A program made the position numbers and the translations under genes. Below the pieces are notes generated by a model that worked only from the letters and a program-made list of their open reading frames with translations, ran no database searches and was not told the origin of the DNA. DNA of 64,000 bases. Origin: Shewanella phaeophyticola (lineage in GTDB: Bacteria; Pseudomonadota; Gammaproteobacteria; Enterobacterales; Shewanellaceae). Location of the stretch: contig NZ_JAODOQ010000001.1 in assembly GCF_025398315.1 (NCBI RefSeq), positions 2,170,001 through 2,234,000 on the forward strand, given 5' to 3'. Positions within the stretch are counted from its first letter, which is position 1. Each line of letters opens with the position of its first letter. Shown in pieces: positions 32,632 through 42,239 of this stretch.

Positions 32632-33501
32632 CTAGGTTAATGCTGCGACAATAAAATCAATAAGCGTCCGAGTTTTGAGTGGTAAATTTTTGTCTTTATA
32701 CAATAAATGAATCGGCATGGCTTCTGGTGGGGTTAAACTCGCGATATTAACCAAGAGACCTGTATCTATGGCCTCTTTAACGACAATACTGGGTTGTAAC
32801 ACGACGCCTAACCCATCTATAGCAGCTTGAGTCAACACCACGCCACTGTTTGACGACAGCCTATACTGACGCTTGCCAAAAACTTGTTGATGCGCAACTG
32901 ACAACGAGCCATTACTTGAGTAACTAAACCCAAGACAATGATGGTCACTCAGATCTGTGTTCGATATGATCTCTGGGTTATGCGCTAAATATTGTGGGGA
33001 TGCACAAAATTGCATGTGATAATCCATAATATGCCGACCAATTAACGCTGAGTCCTCAAGAGCACCAATGCGTACCAAAATATCGACACTGTCTAACATT
33101 GGGTCTACGAGGGTATTGTCTAAACGTAAATCAACATCAGCTAACGGATATTTTAATAAAAAACGATTCACAATCGGCGCCAGTAACGTATTACCAAAAC
33201 TCACCGGAGCATTAATCTTAATGCTACCACTTATTGTGCCCGTCATACTTTGTAACGTATTTTCAGCGGCAGTAATGGCAGACAAAATGGTTTTGCATTC
33301 TTGATAATATAATTGACCAGACTCACTTAACGCTTGCTGTCGAGTGGTGCGATTGATTAGCTTAACGCCTAAATAACCCTCTAACTGATTGATGTGCTTG
33401 CCCACCATAGTGCGACTAATATTGAACTGGTGCGCCGCTGCAGCATAATTACCCTGCTCAGCTACGCAGCTAAAGACTTGCATTGCGGTTAGTTTATCCA
33501 T
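32632..33501 (-). CDS. LysR-family transcriptional regulator
   Basis: A 289-residue LTTR with an N-terminal winged helix-turn-helix (MDKLTAMQVFSCVAEQGNYAAAAHQFNISRTMVGKHINQLEGYLGV, about residues 1-60) and a LysR substrate-binding domain (from about 90). The sequence resembles the CrgA/DsdC-like branch that controls adjacent oxidoreductase genes. ATG at 33501 follows TTGAGGGGC. It is divergent from the monooxygenase/oxidoreductase pair at 33624-34964, its likely target. Confidence 0.92.
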   Translation of the reverse strand: MDKLTAMQVFSCVAEQGNYAAAAHQFNISRTMVGKHINQLEGYLGVKLINRTTRQQALSESGQLYYQECKTILSAITAAENTLQSMTGTISGSIKINAPVSFGNTLLAPIVNRFLLKYPLADVDLRLDNTLVDPMLDSVDILVRIGALEDSALIGRHIMDYHMQFCASPQYLAHNPEIISNTDLSDHHCLGFSYSSNGSLSVAHQQVFGKRQYRLSSNSGVVLTQAAIDGLGVVLQPSIVVKEAIDTGLLVNIASLTPPEAMPIHLLYKDKNLPLKTRTLIDFIVAALT

Positions 33502-33623
33502 AGTGCCCCTCAATCATTTATGCAAACGATTATAAACCTATAGTGTTTTCTGTAAACACCAGTGAGCAATGTTGCTGTCATGGAAACTGGTTTACGATGC
33601 ACCATCATTATTAAGGAGTTGTT

Positions 33624-33938
33624 ATGGATTACAAATTAGATCAAGCAGGCATATTTATTACCGCTGAAATACACATTAAAGATAACGTGCCGTTAGTCCA
33701 GGGGCTTGCTGCAATCCGTCAATTTTGCGCCGACATGAATAGCGAACCAGGCTGCTCACTTGCTATGGCAACTCAACATAAAACTCACCCTAAGCAATTT
33801 GTATTTTGGGAGCGTTATGATGATCAAGCCGCCTTTGATGCCCACTTTGCCGCCCCTCATACTCAAGCCTTTATTAAAGCTGGGCTCACCGAACTCAAAC
33901 AAGCCTTTGATTATCAACGCCTAGCAACCGAGGAATAA
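33624..33938 (+). CDS. Antibiotic biosynthesis monooxygenase (ABM) domain protein
   Basis: A 104-residue dimeric alpha+beta barrel protein of the ABM/YgiN type, a family of quinol or heme-like monooxygenases and small-molecule binders. Seen are an N-terminal beta strand, the helix LVQGLAAIRQFCADMNSEPGC, and the characteristic FVFWERYDDQAAFDAHFAAPHTQAF. ATG follows AAGGAGTTGTT. It is followed after three bases by the Gfo/Idh gene, so one operon; the divergent LysR protein probably controls both. Confidence 0.87.
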   Translation: MDYKLDQAGIFITAEIHIKDNVPLVQGLAAIRQFCADMNSEPGCSLAMATQHKTHPKQFVFWERYDDQAAFDAHFAAPHTQAFIKAGLTELKQAFDYQRLATEE

Positions 33939-33941
33939 CCA

Positions 33942-34964
33942 ATGAGTAAAATGATTAATTGGGGTATTTTAGGCACCAGCTTTATCTCTGGTGTAATGGC
34001 AGATGCGATAAAAGCCCAAGGCCAAAGCCAAATATATGCTGTTGCAGGTCGTAACACGGCAACATTAGCGGAGTTTGCAACGCAATATAACATCGCAAAT
34101 CAATTTACTGATTTCGATGCATTAATTAACGATTCGCTCGTAGATGTGATTTATATTGCCCTGCCGAATCATTTGCACCACGAGTACGTGATTAAAGCGG
34201 CCAATGCGGGTAAAGCTATTTTATGTGAGAAGTCCCTGTCGGTCGATATGCCGTCAACCATTGCCAGCCTTGATGCGGTTAAGCACAACCAGGTATTCTT
34301 TTTAGAAGGACTAATGTATCTTGCGCATCCTTTTATGCAGCAGTTAAGTCAAACTCTAGCATCTGGGGTGATTGGTGACGTAAAAAGTATTCGTGGCCAA
34401 TATTGCGCTGCCATAAGCCAATTTGTTAATCCGGCCAGTCTTGGTGCGCTATTTAATCTCGGTTGTTATCCTGCATCATTAATGCAATTAGTCATGCAGC
34501 AACAATTTGGTAATAGCGTCAGCCAACAATATCAACTGCAAGCCACTGGGCGACGCGGGCAAGATGGCAATATTTGTGAATCTACGGCTATTGTGATTTA
34601 TGCTAACGGTGTGCAGTGTCATTTACACACAGCTGAAGATTATGGCTTACACGCAGGATTTACCATTCTAGGCAGCTTAGGAAGTATTGAGTTCACCTCA
34701 AATCCTTGGTTACCTGAAGCTCAGGGCAATCATTTTTCAATAACGTTATATGAACAAGATGCTCAAGTTGTGAAGGTTGAAGCCAAAGGCAATGGTTTTT
34801 ACTACCAGGTCGAAGCGGTAGTAGCGGCGCTAGAAAGTAAGCAATACACAGTGCCAAGACCATTAGCACAATTGCAAGATTCGCACGATATCATGAGTCT
34901 GTTAACCACCTGGCATCAAGCGGCTTTAAAAAGCTGCGCTGAAAACCTGACCGTTAAAGGTTAA
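33942..34964 (+). CDS. Gfo/Idh/MocA-family oxidoreductase
   Basis: A 340-residue NAD(P)-dependent sugar or related oxidoreductase. The Rossmann loop is GILGTSFISGVMADAI, a variant of GxGxxG; the EKS motif is CEKSLSVDM near residue 96. The C-terminal alpha/beta domain includes FNLGCYPASLMQLV. Substrate is not predictable. The last 39 bases overlap the end of the convergent Nudix gene (34926-34964), so both stop codons lie within the other gene. Confidence 0.9.
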   Translation: MSKMINWGILGTSFISGVMADAIKAQGQSQIYAVAGRNTATLAEFATQYNIANQFTDFDALINDSLVDVIYIALPNHLHHEYVIKAANAGKAILCEKSLSVDMPSTIASLDAVKHNQVFFLEGLMYLAHPFMQQLSQTLASGVIGDVKSIRGQYCAAISQFVNPASLGALFNLGCYPASLMQLVMQQQFGNSVSQQYQLQATGRRGQDGNICESTAIVIYANGVQCHLHTAEDYGLHAGFTILGSLGSIEFTSNPWLPEAQGNHFSITLYEQDAQVVKVEAKGNGFYYQVEAVVAALESKQYTVPRPLAQLQDSHDIMSLLTTWHQAALKSCAENLTVKG

Positions 34965-35330
34965 GCAATCGTTTATCCGTTGTTGCTGCACCGCAGACAG
35001 GTCAGCAACATCGAAAAAGGCATACTCACTGTGTTCATTACTTAACATTATTTGAGCTGACTCTGGTAATTCACAGCGAAAGATAAACGCTTGCGATTGA
35101 TAAGCAGAGTGAAAATACACCCCAGATAGATAATTAACTGTTACCTCACAACCTAATTCTTCTTGGCACTCTCGCAGCAATGCCTGATGAATGGTTTCAT
35201 TTGGATCAAGCCCGCCACCAGGCAAGCCCCAATGCTTGTCACCATAATTGGCTTTTAATAACAGCACTTGACCATCGTCATTAGTGATTACTGCATGGGA
35301 GCTGAGTCTAAATAAATCGTTAAATGCCAT
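34926..35330 (-). CDS. Nudix hydrolase
   Basis: A 134-residue Nudix protein with a complete Nudix box, GGGLDPNETIHQALLRECQEELG (near residues 37-59), which carries the catalytic REXXEE core. Substrate unknown. ATG at 35330 begins MAFNDLFRLSSHAVIT. Its interest is that a decayed copy of the same gene lies at 44878-45160 on the same strand, on the other side of the Mrp-like cluster. The 3' end overlaps the convergent Gfo/Idh gene. Confidence 0.9.
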   Translation of the reverse strand: MAFNDLFRLSSHAVITNDDGQVLLLKANYGDKHWGLPGGGLDPNETIHQALLRECQEELGCEVTVNYLSGVYFHSAYQSQAFIFRCELPESAQIMLSNEHSEYAFFDVADLSAVQQQRINDCLTFNGQVFSAAF

Positions 35331-35378
35331 GATGGTTTTCTTATTATAAATAGAGCTTTGTTATTTGTTGTTGGAAAA

Positions 35379-35813
35379 CTACCGCCATAATTGCCTTGTT
35401 CCAAGTAAATAGTAAATACCATAGATGCAACAAACGATTGAACTCACTAACCAAAAAGCTATAGAGTTTTGATGGTTCTCGGGGGCTGACGTGAAAAAAG
35501 GCACAATTAACCCCGCCATACCACGAATGAGATATACAGCAGTGATTAACACTAAACATGTTTTTAGAAGCGGTAGCTTAACAATTAAACCCGCGCCCGA
35601 AAATGCATAAAGCCCCCAAACACAAAGTACAGCTGCGATAATTAATGTGACAATGGTGGGATACGTATCACCGGCAGCAGCCATTTGAGCCATGTTTTCA
35701 CCAGCACCAAAGAAGAGGTACCAGTCTGAGCCGCCAAATATACAACTGATGTGTAGTAAGGCAGCAAAGAGACTTAAGCAACCTGCGATAACGAGTAAAC
35801 TATTCCTTTGCAT
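35379..35813 (-). CDS. Small membrane protein, four hydrophobic segments
   Basis: A 144-residue inner-membrane protein of unknown function. Four hydrophobic stretches are visible: near residues 6-26, 52-75, 82-105 and 118-138. No catalytic or binding motif is evident; the loop between segments 1 and 2 is GSDWYLFFGAGENMAQMAAAGDTYP. It lies 48 bases upstream of the Nudix gene on the same strand and may be cotranscribed with it. Confidence 0.72.
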   Translation of the reverse strand: MQRNSLLVIAGCLSLFAALLHISCIFGGSDWYLFFGAGENMAQMAAAGDTYPTIVTLIIAAVLCVWGLYAFSGAGLIVKLPLLKTCLVLITAVYLIRGMAGLIVPFFTSAPENHQNSIAFWLVSSIVCCIYGIYYLLGTRQLWR

Positions 35814-36311
35814 TCAAAATCCTTTTGGCACTTGCTCCGCTAAGGAGTATCTAATAATTAGTGAAGCGAAAACGAGTTCAACATTAGTCGCTTATTCGCG
35901 ATGAATTTTTAAATGGTTTACATAACGAACCTTGATGATAGCTCATTTGTTACCTCCCATTGCTCAGTGACCATATAGCACTACGCAGTGAAAATATTGG
36001 CGGTGGTTTAAGGTATGGCCTGCGGCCAATAATGTCCTAATTGAACGTCTAATCATTTTACCGAGCACTATGCGTTTGTGGCGTAATATTCATGAATTTT
36101 GATGCCCGAACGATACTGCCATATGTCGCTATTGTATAAAAAATACTGCATATGGTGATAATGAAACGAATCCCTAATGTACTTTCTCTCATCTAAAGTT
36201 TTTACTCAAAATACATCATCAATTTTTTATTGATGAAAAAAAATACAAAAATAGACTTTTAGCACTATGATTAATTCTATACAGTTAAGTCATTAGAGAA
36301 AAAGGATTTAT
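35814..36311. other. Intergenic region before the Mrp-like cluster
   Basis: About 500 bases without a credible gene, becoming very AT-rich after 36200. It must carry the promoter of the Mrp-like cluster; TATGAT at 36266 could be a -10 element, but I see no convincing -35. It also marks the left boundary of the cluster, which may be acquired. Confidence 0.5.
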
Positions 36312-36788
36312 ATGTCAAAAAGTAGTTTGCCCTTAATGGTTTTCGCTTTCTTGGCCGTTAAATTATTGTCAGCACCACCTGCTAAGGCAATAGAAGTTCT
36401 GACGGCTCAAGAACTATCATCGCACTGTGCACTGTTTCATTCTGAACCAGAAAGCGCTGATGGTCAGTATTGTGTCCGATATATTCAAGGCTTTATAGAT
36501 GGTGCAATAGCGACCGACGCAAGAGTCATGCTAAATGCGGAAAGTGCCCTCGAAAGTAAAGAGACCTTCTCGGAACGCGCGATTCGCACTCGTATGCCAA
36601 ACCGTTTAGACCGTTCTAGAGCCGCAGGCTTAGCCGGTTTTTGCCTCGGAGATCCGCTGTTATTACGCGATGTAGCTAACGTCATCGTCGCCGATCTAAT
36701 AGCCCAAACAGATAGCAGCGAAGGAAATGAACCGGCGATGGAAGTCGTCTATCAATCATTACTGAAAAACTACCCCTGTAAACTATGA
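36312..36788 (+). CDS. Exported Rap1a/Tai-like domain protein
   Basis: The 158-residue protein has a signal peptide (LPLMVFAFLAVKLLSAPPAKA) and a mature part with several conserved cysteines (SSHCALF, QYCVRYIQGFIDGAI, GFCLGDP, NYPCKL) that resembles the Rap1a/Tai domain, first described in type VI immunity proteins. No effector or T6SS gene is near, so an immunity role is unlikely; here the gene is the first of the Mrp-like cluster and its stop overlaps the start of mrpE. It may be a periplasmic assembly or stability factor (inference). Confidence 0.72.
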   Translation: MSKSSLPLMVFAFLAVKLLSAPPAKAIEVLTAQELSSHCALFHSEPESADGQYCVRYIQGFIDGAIATDARVMLNAESALESKETFSERAIRTRMPNRLDRSRAAGLAGFCLGDPLLLRDVANVIVADLIAQTDSSEGNEPAMEVVYQSLLKNYPCKL

Positions 36789-37307
36789 ACTTAACGCTAG
36801 CCCGACATACGTTTCAACGCGGCGAGACAAGACTCTCGTCTGTTTTGCTACTTCTGCTTATTTTAGCAATATCTTGGCTTCTCTGGTCGGGACTCTACAA
36901 ACCACTCGTCATGAGTTTGGGTGTTTTGTCCTGCTTGCTCAGCATTTACTTAGCACATCGTATGGGCTTTTTCAGAAATAATACAAATTTACTTAGACTT
37001 ATGCCTCGCCTGCCTGGCTATTGGTTGTGGCTGCTTCGAGAGATTATTATTTCGAGTCTGGACGTCGCCAAGCTAATCCTGAAACCCTCAATGCCGATAA
37101 GCCCCACCGTAGTTGTGCTTGAAGCGGAAGCCAAAACGGACATGGAGCTAAGTCATTCTTGGCAACTCCATTACCCTGTCTCCGGGAACCGTCACGTTAG
37201 ATTTATACAAGGGGAAAGTATTGATTCATTGCCTGACCAGTGAAAGTGCCAAAGAATTACAAAAAGGCGAAGCAAATCGGCGAGTCGCAGCACTGGAGCC
37301 CCGCTAA
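36785..37307 (+). CDS. mrpE: Mrp/Mnh antiporter subunit E (frameshifted in this sequence)
   Basis: MrpE is a small membrane subunit of the Mrp-type Na+/H+ antiporter. Two hydrophobic segments occupy residues about 20-65, then the family region LPGYWLWLLREIIISSLDVAKLIL and a C-terminal cytoplasmic domain. The frame breaks at 37145-37151 (GAGCTAA); after it another frame reads VILGNSITLSPGT, the invariant MrpE motif, and continues to 37307. The expected codons are probably ATG-GGC-CGT (MGRVILGNS), again a GGGCC. Restored length is about 173 residues. ATG overlaps the preceding stop (ATGA). Confidence 0.85.
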
Positions 37308-37310
37308 ATT

Positions 37311-37592
37311 ATGTATATTATTGTCTCTATAGCCATTTTGGTGACCATGGTATTGGCCTTAGTGAGAGCACTTAAAGGATCAAGCGTTTACGATCGCGTG
37401 CTGGCAGTCAATGTGTTTGGTACCAAGACAGTGTTGTTACTGTCCGTCATTGCATTTCTTTACGGTCGGCCTGATTTTCTTGATCTTGCGTTGGCCTACG
37501 CCCTGATCAATATGGTCGGGATTCTTGCTGTATTAAATTTTTTCCAAAATCGCTCCCGAAGAAAATCGGATTCCGAGGCAGAAGATGATTGA
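37311..37592 (+). CDS. mrpF: Mrp/Mnh antiporter subunit F
   Basis: A 93-residue membrane protein with three hydrophobic segments (near 2-20, 36-53 and 58-78), matching MrpF/MnhF/PhaF (family motif DRVLAVNVFGTKTVLLL). It is a structural subunit near the antiporter core. It starts three bases after the restored mrpE stop and overlaps mrpG by eight bases, so the order E-F-G is tightly coupled. Confidence 0.9.
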   Translation: MYIIVSIAILVTMVLALVRALKGSSVYDRVLAVNVFGTKTVLLLSVIAFLYGRPDFLDLALAYALINMVGILAVLNFFQNRSRRKSDSEAEDD

Positions 37593-37945
37593 TTTTGCGT
37601 TAGATATTCTGAGTTGGATTTTACTCGTTCTAGGGGGCGCCTGCGTGTTAATCGGCGGTATAGGCGGCCTGCGTCTGCCAAACTTTTACACCAGAATTCA
37701 TGCTGCGAGCCTTACTGATACCATGGCGACTATCTTAATTTTTGTGGGTATGATCCTACAAGCCGGTTTATCTCTAGCCGCAATTAAACTGTTTGCTATT
37801 ATGCTGTTTTTGCTGCTGACTGGCCTCAACGGCTACCTATGCGTTGGCCAATGCCGCGCTATTATCCGGTCTCAAGCCAGACGATGGAAGTGCTAACGAC
37901 GCCCCCAAGGCTAACAACTTTCCCAAAGAAGGGGCTGGAGAATGA
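37585..37945 (+). CDS. mrpG: Mrp/Mnh antiporter subunit G (frameshifted in this sequence)
   Basis: MrpG has three membrane segments and the motif GLRLPNFYTRIHAASLTDT near residue 30, here intact. The frame is lost at 37822-37828, where GGCCTCA stands for the Gly-Pro of LLLTGPTATYALA (expected GGCCCA). The correct frame continues as TATYALANAALLSGLKPDDG and stops at 37945, inside the start of the next gene. Restored length is 119 residues, normal for MrpG. Confidence 0.87.
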
Positions 37946-38922
37946 TTTTAATTTTTGCGCTATTTCTACTGACCCTGCTCGTCATTACCGCTATTGCTAT
38001 AGTGCGCACCGACGACCTGTTTGTCGCGGTAATGCTGACATCTATTTTCAGTTTACTCATGGCGGCCAACTTTTTTATTTTGGACGCTGCTGATGTTGCA
38101 CTAACAGAAGCCGCGGTGGGTGCTGGAGTGACAACGGTAATCTTCCTCTGTGCATTAGAGCTGACTGGTGACCGAGAAAAAGCGCGAGTTGGAGGTCGGT
38201 GGATAGCTCTAGGTACTGTGGGCGTTCTGGCATTGTTAATAATATACGCGACTTTCGACAAACCACGGCTCGGCGACCCTGATGCCCCTGTGCATCAACA
38301 TCTAGCGCCTTGGTATCTAGAAAAAACCCCTGAGTATATCGATATTCCCAATGTGGTTACCGCAATCCTTGGCAGCTTTCGAGGCTATGACACCCTGGGC
38401 GAGGTGTTTGTTGTTTTCGCTGCTTGTATCGGGGTTTTATTCATCCTTGGTGTGAGCCCTTCACGAAAAAATCAACCAGCGATTAAAAAAAGTAGTGGTC
38501 TACGCCACCATTTGATACCCCAAGTGGTTGGCCGACTGCTGATCCCGTTTATCGTGTTATTTGGTCTTTATGTACAATTCCATGGCGAATATAGCTCGGG
38601 AGGAGGATTCCAAGCGGGTGCAATTATTGCCACAGGCGTAATCCTTTACGCGCTGCTCGAAGGTGAATCTGAAGCGTTACGCGCAATACCTCGTGGGGTG
38701 TTGTTGGGTATGGTTATAGGCGGTGCATCGCTATATGGCGGCGTGGGTGTGGCTTGCATGTTGATGGGAGGAACATTTCTAGATTATTCAGTACTAGCCG
38801 CAGACCCTGTGTTTGGGCAACAGCTGGGGATATTAATTATCGAGGCCGGCGTTGGCATGGCGGTTTGTGGTGCACTTCTGGCCATTTTCCATGCGTTCGC
38901 TGCCCGTGAGAGATTGTCATGA
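37942..38922 (+). CDS. Fused MbhD/MbhE/MrpB-type subunit of Mrp-like antiporter
   Basis: The 326-residue membrane protein combines what MrpA carries at its C-terminus with MrpB. Residues about 1-75 are a DUF4040/MbhD domain (TEAAVGAGVTTVIFLCALE), about 85-180 an MbhE-like part (NVVTAILGSFRGYDTLGEVFVVF), and about 195-320 a MnhB domain (FIVLFGLYVQFHGEYSSGGGFQAGAIIATGVIL). The same order of pieces occurs as separate genes in archaeal Mbh and Mbs complexes. It overlaps mrpG and mrpC by four bases each. Domain assignments are from recognisable motifs; the rest is inference. Confidence 0.87.
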   Translation: MILIFALFLLTLLVITAIAIVRTDDLFVAVMLTSIFSLLMAANFFILDAADVALTEAAVGAGVTTVIFLCALELTGDREKARVGGRWIALGTVGVLALLIIYATFDKPRLGDPDAPVHQHLAPWYLEKTPEYIDIPNVVTAILGSFRGYDTLGEVFVVFAACIGVLFILGVSPSRKNQPAIKKSSGLRHHLIPQVVGRLLIPFIVLFGLYVQFHGEYSSGGGFQAGAIIATGVILYALLEGESEALRAIPRGVLLGMVIGGASLYGGVGVACMLMGGTFLDYSVLAADPVFGQQLGILIIEAGVGMAVCGALLAIFHAFAARERLS

Positions 38923-39278
38923 AACTATTAGAACTGCTGGGCTACTTCAATTATTGGGTATTCGCTATCATTTTAACGGTGGGACTGTATGCCGTGATTA
39001 GCAAAAGCAATTTGATAAAAAAACTCATTGGATTATCTATATTTCAATCTGCTGTATTTCTTATGTATATCACTATGGACAAGGTAGAAGGTGGGACAGC
39101 CCCCATCATACAAAGCGGTGTAGAAGATCAAATATTTTCAAACCCAGTACCACAGGTACTGATACTCACGGCCATCGTTGTTGGAGTATCTACTCTCGCA
39201 TTGGGACTGGCCATGGTTGTGCGTATAAAGGAATGTTATGGCACGATCGAAGAAAACGAAATTTTGGATGCCGACTGA
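38919..39278 (+). CDS. mrpC: Mrp/Mnh antiporter subunit C (NuoK-like)
   Basis: A 119-residue protein with three membrane segments, homologous to NuoK. Seen are FAIILTVGLYAVISKSNLIKKLIGLSIFQSAVFL, with the conserved membrane lysine region, and DPVPQVLILTAIVVGVSTLALGLAM-like PVPQVLILTAIVVG. It overlaps the preceding subunit by ATGA and is followed five bases later by the first antiporter-like subunit. Confidence 0.92.
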   Translation: MKLLELLGYFNYWVFAIILTVGLYAVISKSNLIKKLIGLSIFQSAVFLMYITMDKVEGGTAPIIQSGVEDQIFSNPVPQVLILTAIVVGVSTLALGLAMVVRIKECYGTIEENEILDAD

Positions 39279-39283
39279 CTATT

Positions 39284-40774
39284 ATGGATTTATTAGCGCA
39301 CCTTCCAGCTTTGCAAGTTGTGATACCGATGTTGTCGGCACCACTTATCGTCATGTTACAGCCGCGAGGTTTAGCTTGAAGCCGGAGCAACTGCCGTAGC
39401 ACTAGTGAGTTTTTCCATCGCCGTAGCGCTCACTTTGGCTGTTTTAGACGGACAAGCCCTCCAATACGCGATGGGCGGCTGGCCGGCACCTTATGGTATA
39501 GCACTGTCGGTTGATACGTTTAGTGCCATTGTTTTGTTGGTGATTACGGGAGCGAGCACAGCGGCCTTACTCGCGGCTAAACCAAGCATTGATCAGCAAA
39601 TTGAATCAGAACGCCAACCACTTTTCTATGCGGCGTGGCTTTTGGTTTTATCTGGACTGGTGGGAATTGTCGTATCAGCAGATGCCTTCAATATTTTTGT
39701 TTTCATGGAAATTTCATCTCTGGCCAGCTACATATTAATAGCTGGAGGTCCAGACCGTCGGGCTCTTCCAGCCGTGTTCAAATATCTAATGATGGGCACT
39801 ATTGGCGCAACCTTCTATCTAATTGGTGTAGGGCTAATCTACATGATGACCGGCACGCTTAACCTAGCCGATATTCAAGATCGCCTCGGTGATGTGACCG
39901 ATATCAATCCAGTGCTAGTTGCTGCAGGATTTATCACTATTGGCTTGGCTCTTAAAGCTGCGGTGTTTCCTTTGCATGTATGGGTTCCAAACGCTTATAC
40001 ACATGCTCCGCACATGGTGACTGTGTTTCTCGCTGCTTGCGCAACCAAGGTAGCCCTGTATGTACTTATCCGATTTGACTATATGATATTTCAAGCCACG
40101 CTTGAGGAGCACAAAGTTCAGTTCGCATTGTTTGCGATGCCTTTGTCAATTCTCGGAATACTTATTGCTTCTGCAGTTGCGATGTTCGAAGGACATCTTA
40201 AAAGGCGGCTTGCTTCATCATCTATAGCACAAATAGGCTATATTTTGCTTGGTGTTAGCTTTGTCAGCATGGCAGGACTAAGTGCCAGCGCAATGCATAT
40301 GTTCAACCATGCGCTAGCAAAAGGTGGGTTGTTCCTGGCAGTCGCTTGCCTAGCTTATCAATATCGTGATTTGCGCTTAGATCAACTCGGTGGTGCTGCT
40401 GCTCGTATGCCCTGGACTTGTGCTGCTTTTGTTGTGTGTGGTTTGAGCTTAATCGGCGTGCCTGGTACTGCAGGGTTTATTAGTAAATGGCTCCTTATCA
40501 CCGCAGCGTTGGAAAGCGATCCTTGGGGAGGTGGGCTAGTTGCAGTTATTCTAGTCAGCTCCTTGATGGCGGTGGTTTATGTTTGGCGTATCGTTGAGGC
40601 GCTTTACTTCCAAGCTCCTGTCGAAGGCGAAGGCCAATATCTGAAGCACCAATTCAAATGTTATTAGTTACAGGTTTGGTTGCACTACTCAATATATACT
40701 TCGGGCTGTTTCCACAGGTTCCATTAGAACTCGCAAGTAGTGCCGCTGCCCTTCTATTGGAGGGGTCAAATTGA
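39284..40774 (+). CDS. mrpD: Antiporter-like subunit 1 (MrpD/NuoN-type; two frameshifts in this sequence)
   Basis: A 14-helix proton-conducting subunit related to NuoL/M/N. MDLLAHLPALQVVIPMLSAPL at the start, then FNIFVFMEISSLASYILIA with the key Glu in TM5, ALKAAVFPLHVWVPNAYTHAPH with the TM7 Lys, and GVPGTAGFISKW. The frame is broken at 39377-39383 (TGAAGCC where TGGGCC is expected, giving a false stop after 31 residues) and at 40632-40635 (GGCC for GGCCC, EGEG-PISEAP). Corrected, it has 496 residues and stops at 40774, overlapping the next start. It corresponds to MrpD. Confidence 0.87.
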
Positions 40775-42238
40775 CACCAGAAACTACAATATTAGTCGCT
40801 ATTGGTCTTCCTCTAGTAGGCGCTCTCGCTATCTCCCTTGCAGGGAGAATAGTGCTCTAATATTCGCGAAGCTGCAACCGCTATTACGTCTATTTCACTC
40901 ATCGGGGTTGTTTGGGGACTCATTCCTACTCTTATGGAAGGCGGAAGACCCTCAATAGAAGTAAGCGAGGTGATGCCTGGGCTAAGTATTGCGTTTACAG
41001 TTGAGCCTCTGGGCATGCTTTTTGCGGCATTGGCATCGGGGCTTTGGCTTATCAACTCGATATATACCGTTGGCTACATGCGCGGTAATAAAGAGAAAAA
41101 CCAAACTCGATTTTTTGTATGCTTCTCGTTAGCGCTTTCAGCCACTGTTGGTATTGCTTTCGCTGGCAATCTATTCACTCTATTTTTATGCTACGAATTA
41201 TTAACACTCTCGACATACCCTCTGGTAGCGCATAAAGGTGATGCAGCGACGATACGTTCGGCAAGGATTTACCTGGGTGTTTTACTGAGTACATCTATTG
41301 GTTTGTTCCTTCCTGCTATCATCTGGACTTATACCGTGGCAGGAACAGGTGATTTTACTGCAGGCGGGATCCTCGCGGGTAAGTTAAATGACCCAGAAAT
41401 AGGCTTGCTTCTGGCACTATTTGTATTTGGTATCGGCAAAGCGGCTGTCATGCCGATGCATAAATGGTTACCCGCAGCTATGGTAGCCCCCACCCCAGTG
41501 AGTGCCTTACTCCATGCCGTTGCGGTAGTTAAATCAGGTGTTTTTGCTATCACTAAGATAATCATTTATATATTTGGGATTGAATATTTATTTGAATCAC
41601 CTAGCTCAGAATGGCTTTTATATGTTGCAGCATTTACCATCATTGTTGCGAGTATTGTTGCATTACGCCAAACCAACATCAAACGCCTGCTAGCCTACTC
41701 CACTATTGCCCAGTTATCTTATGTCGTCATGGCCACCGCTATTCTTAAGCCGCTTGCTGAAGTTGGTGCCGCCTTACATATGGTCGCCCATGCTTTTGGA
41801 AAGATCACACTGTTCTTTGCGGCTGGCGCAATTTATGTTGCCTCGAAAAAGACCGAAATCCATCAATTACGTGGTATTGGTAGACGTATGCCATGGACAA
41901 TGTCGGCGTTTACAATTGGGGCATTAAGTATGATTGGTGTCCCTCCTACTGCGGGGTTCGTCTCCAAATGGTACATTTTGGCCGGCGCTTTCGAAGCTAA
42001 CAATCTAGTGGCAGTATTCACCATCATTGCCAGTACCCTTCTTAATGCCGCCTACTTTTTGCCTATTTTATACCTAGTTTGGTTTGAGCACGAAAAAGAA
42101 GGTAATAAGGAACACGGCGAAGCACCGTTTTTAACTGTGTTGGCATTGACTCTGACCGCCATACTGACGCTCGCTTTCTTTTTATTTAACGGTCCAGTCA
42201 TTGAATTGGCAAGCCAAGTTGTTAAGGGGCTCAGTTAA
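40771..42238 (+). CDS. Antiporter-like subunit 2 (MrpD/NuoM-type; frameshifted in this sequence)
   Basis: A second separate proton-conducting subunit of about 488 residues. It has FLCYELLTLSTYPLVAH with the TM5 Glu, GIGKAAVMPMHKWLPAAMVAPTPVSALLHAVAVVKSG with TM7 Lys and the lateral His, and GVPPTAGFVSKW. It starts with TTG at 40771 after GGAGGGGTCAAA and overlaps the previous stop. Near residue 28 the frame breaks (GTGCTCT at 40852-40858); the other frame reads NIREAATAITSISLIGVVWG. A Gly-Pro or xx-Pro coded by GGCCCT would fit but is not certain. Confidence 0.86.
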
Positions 42239-42239
42239 A

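Noticed and set aside
36312..36788. T6SS immunity gene
   Set aside because: No effector, VgrG, Hcp or other T6SS gene is near; it is coupled to mrpE instead.
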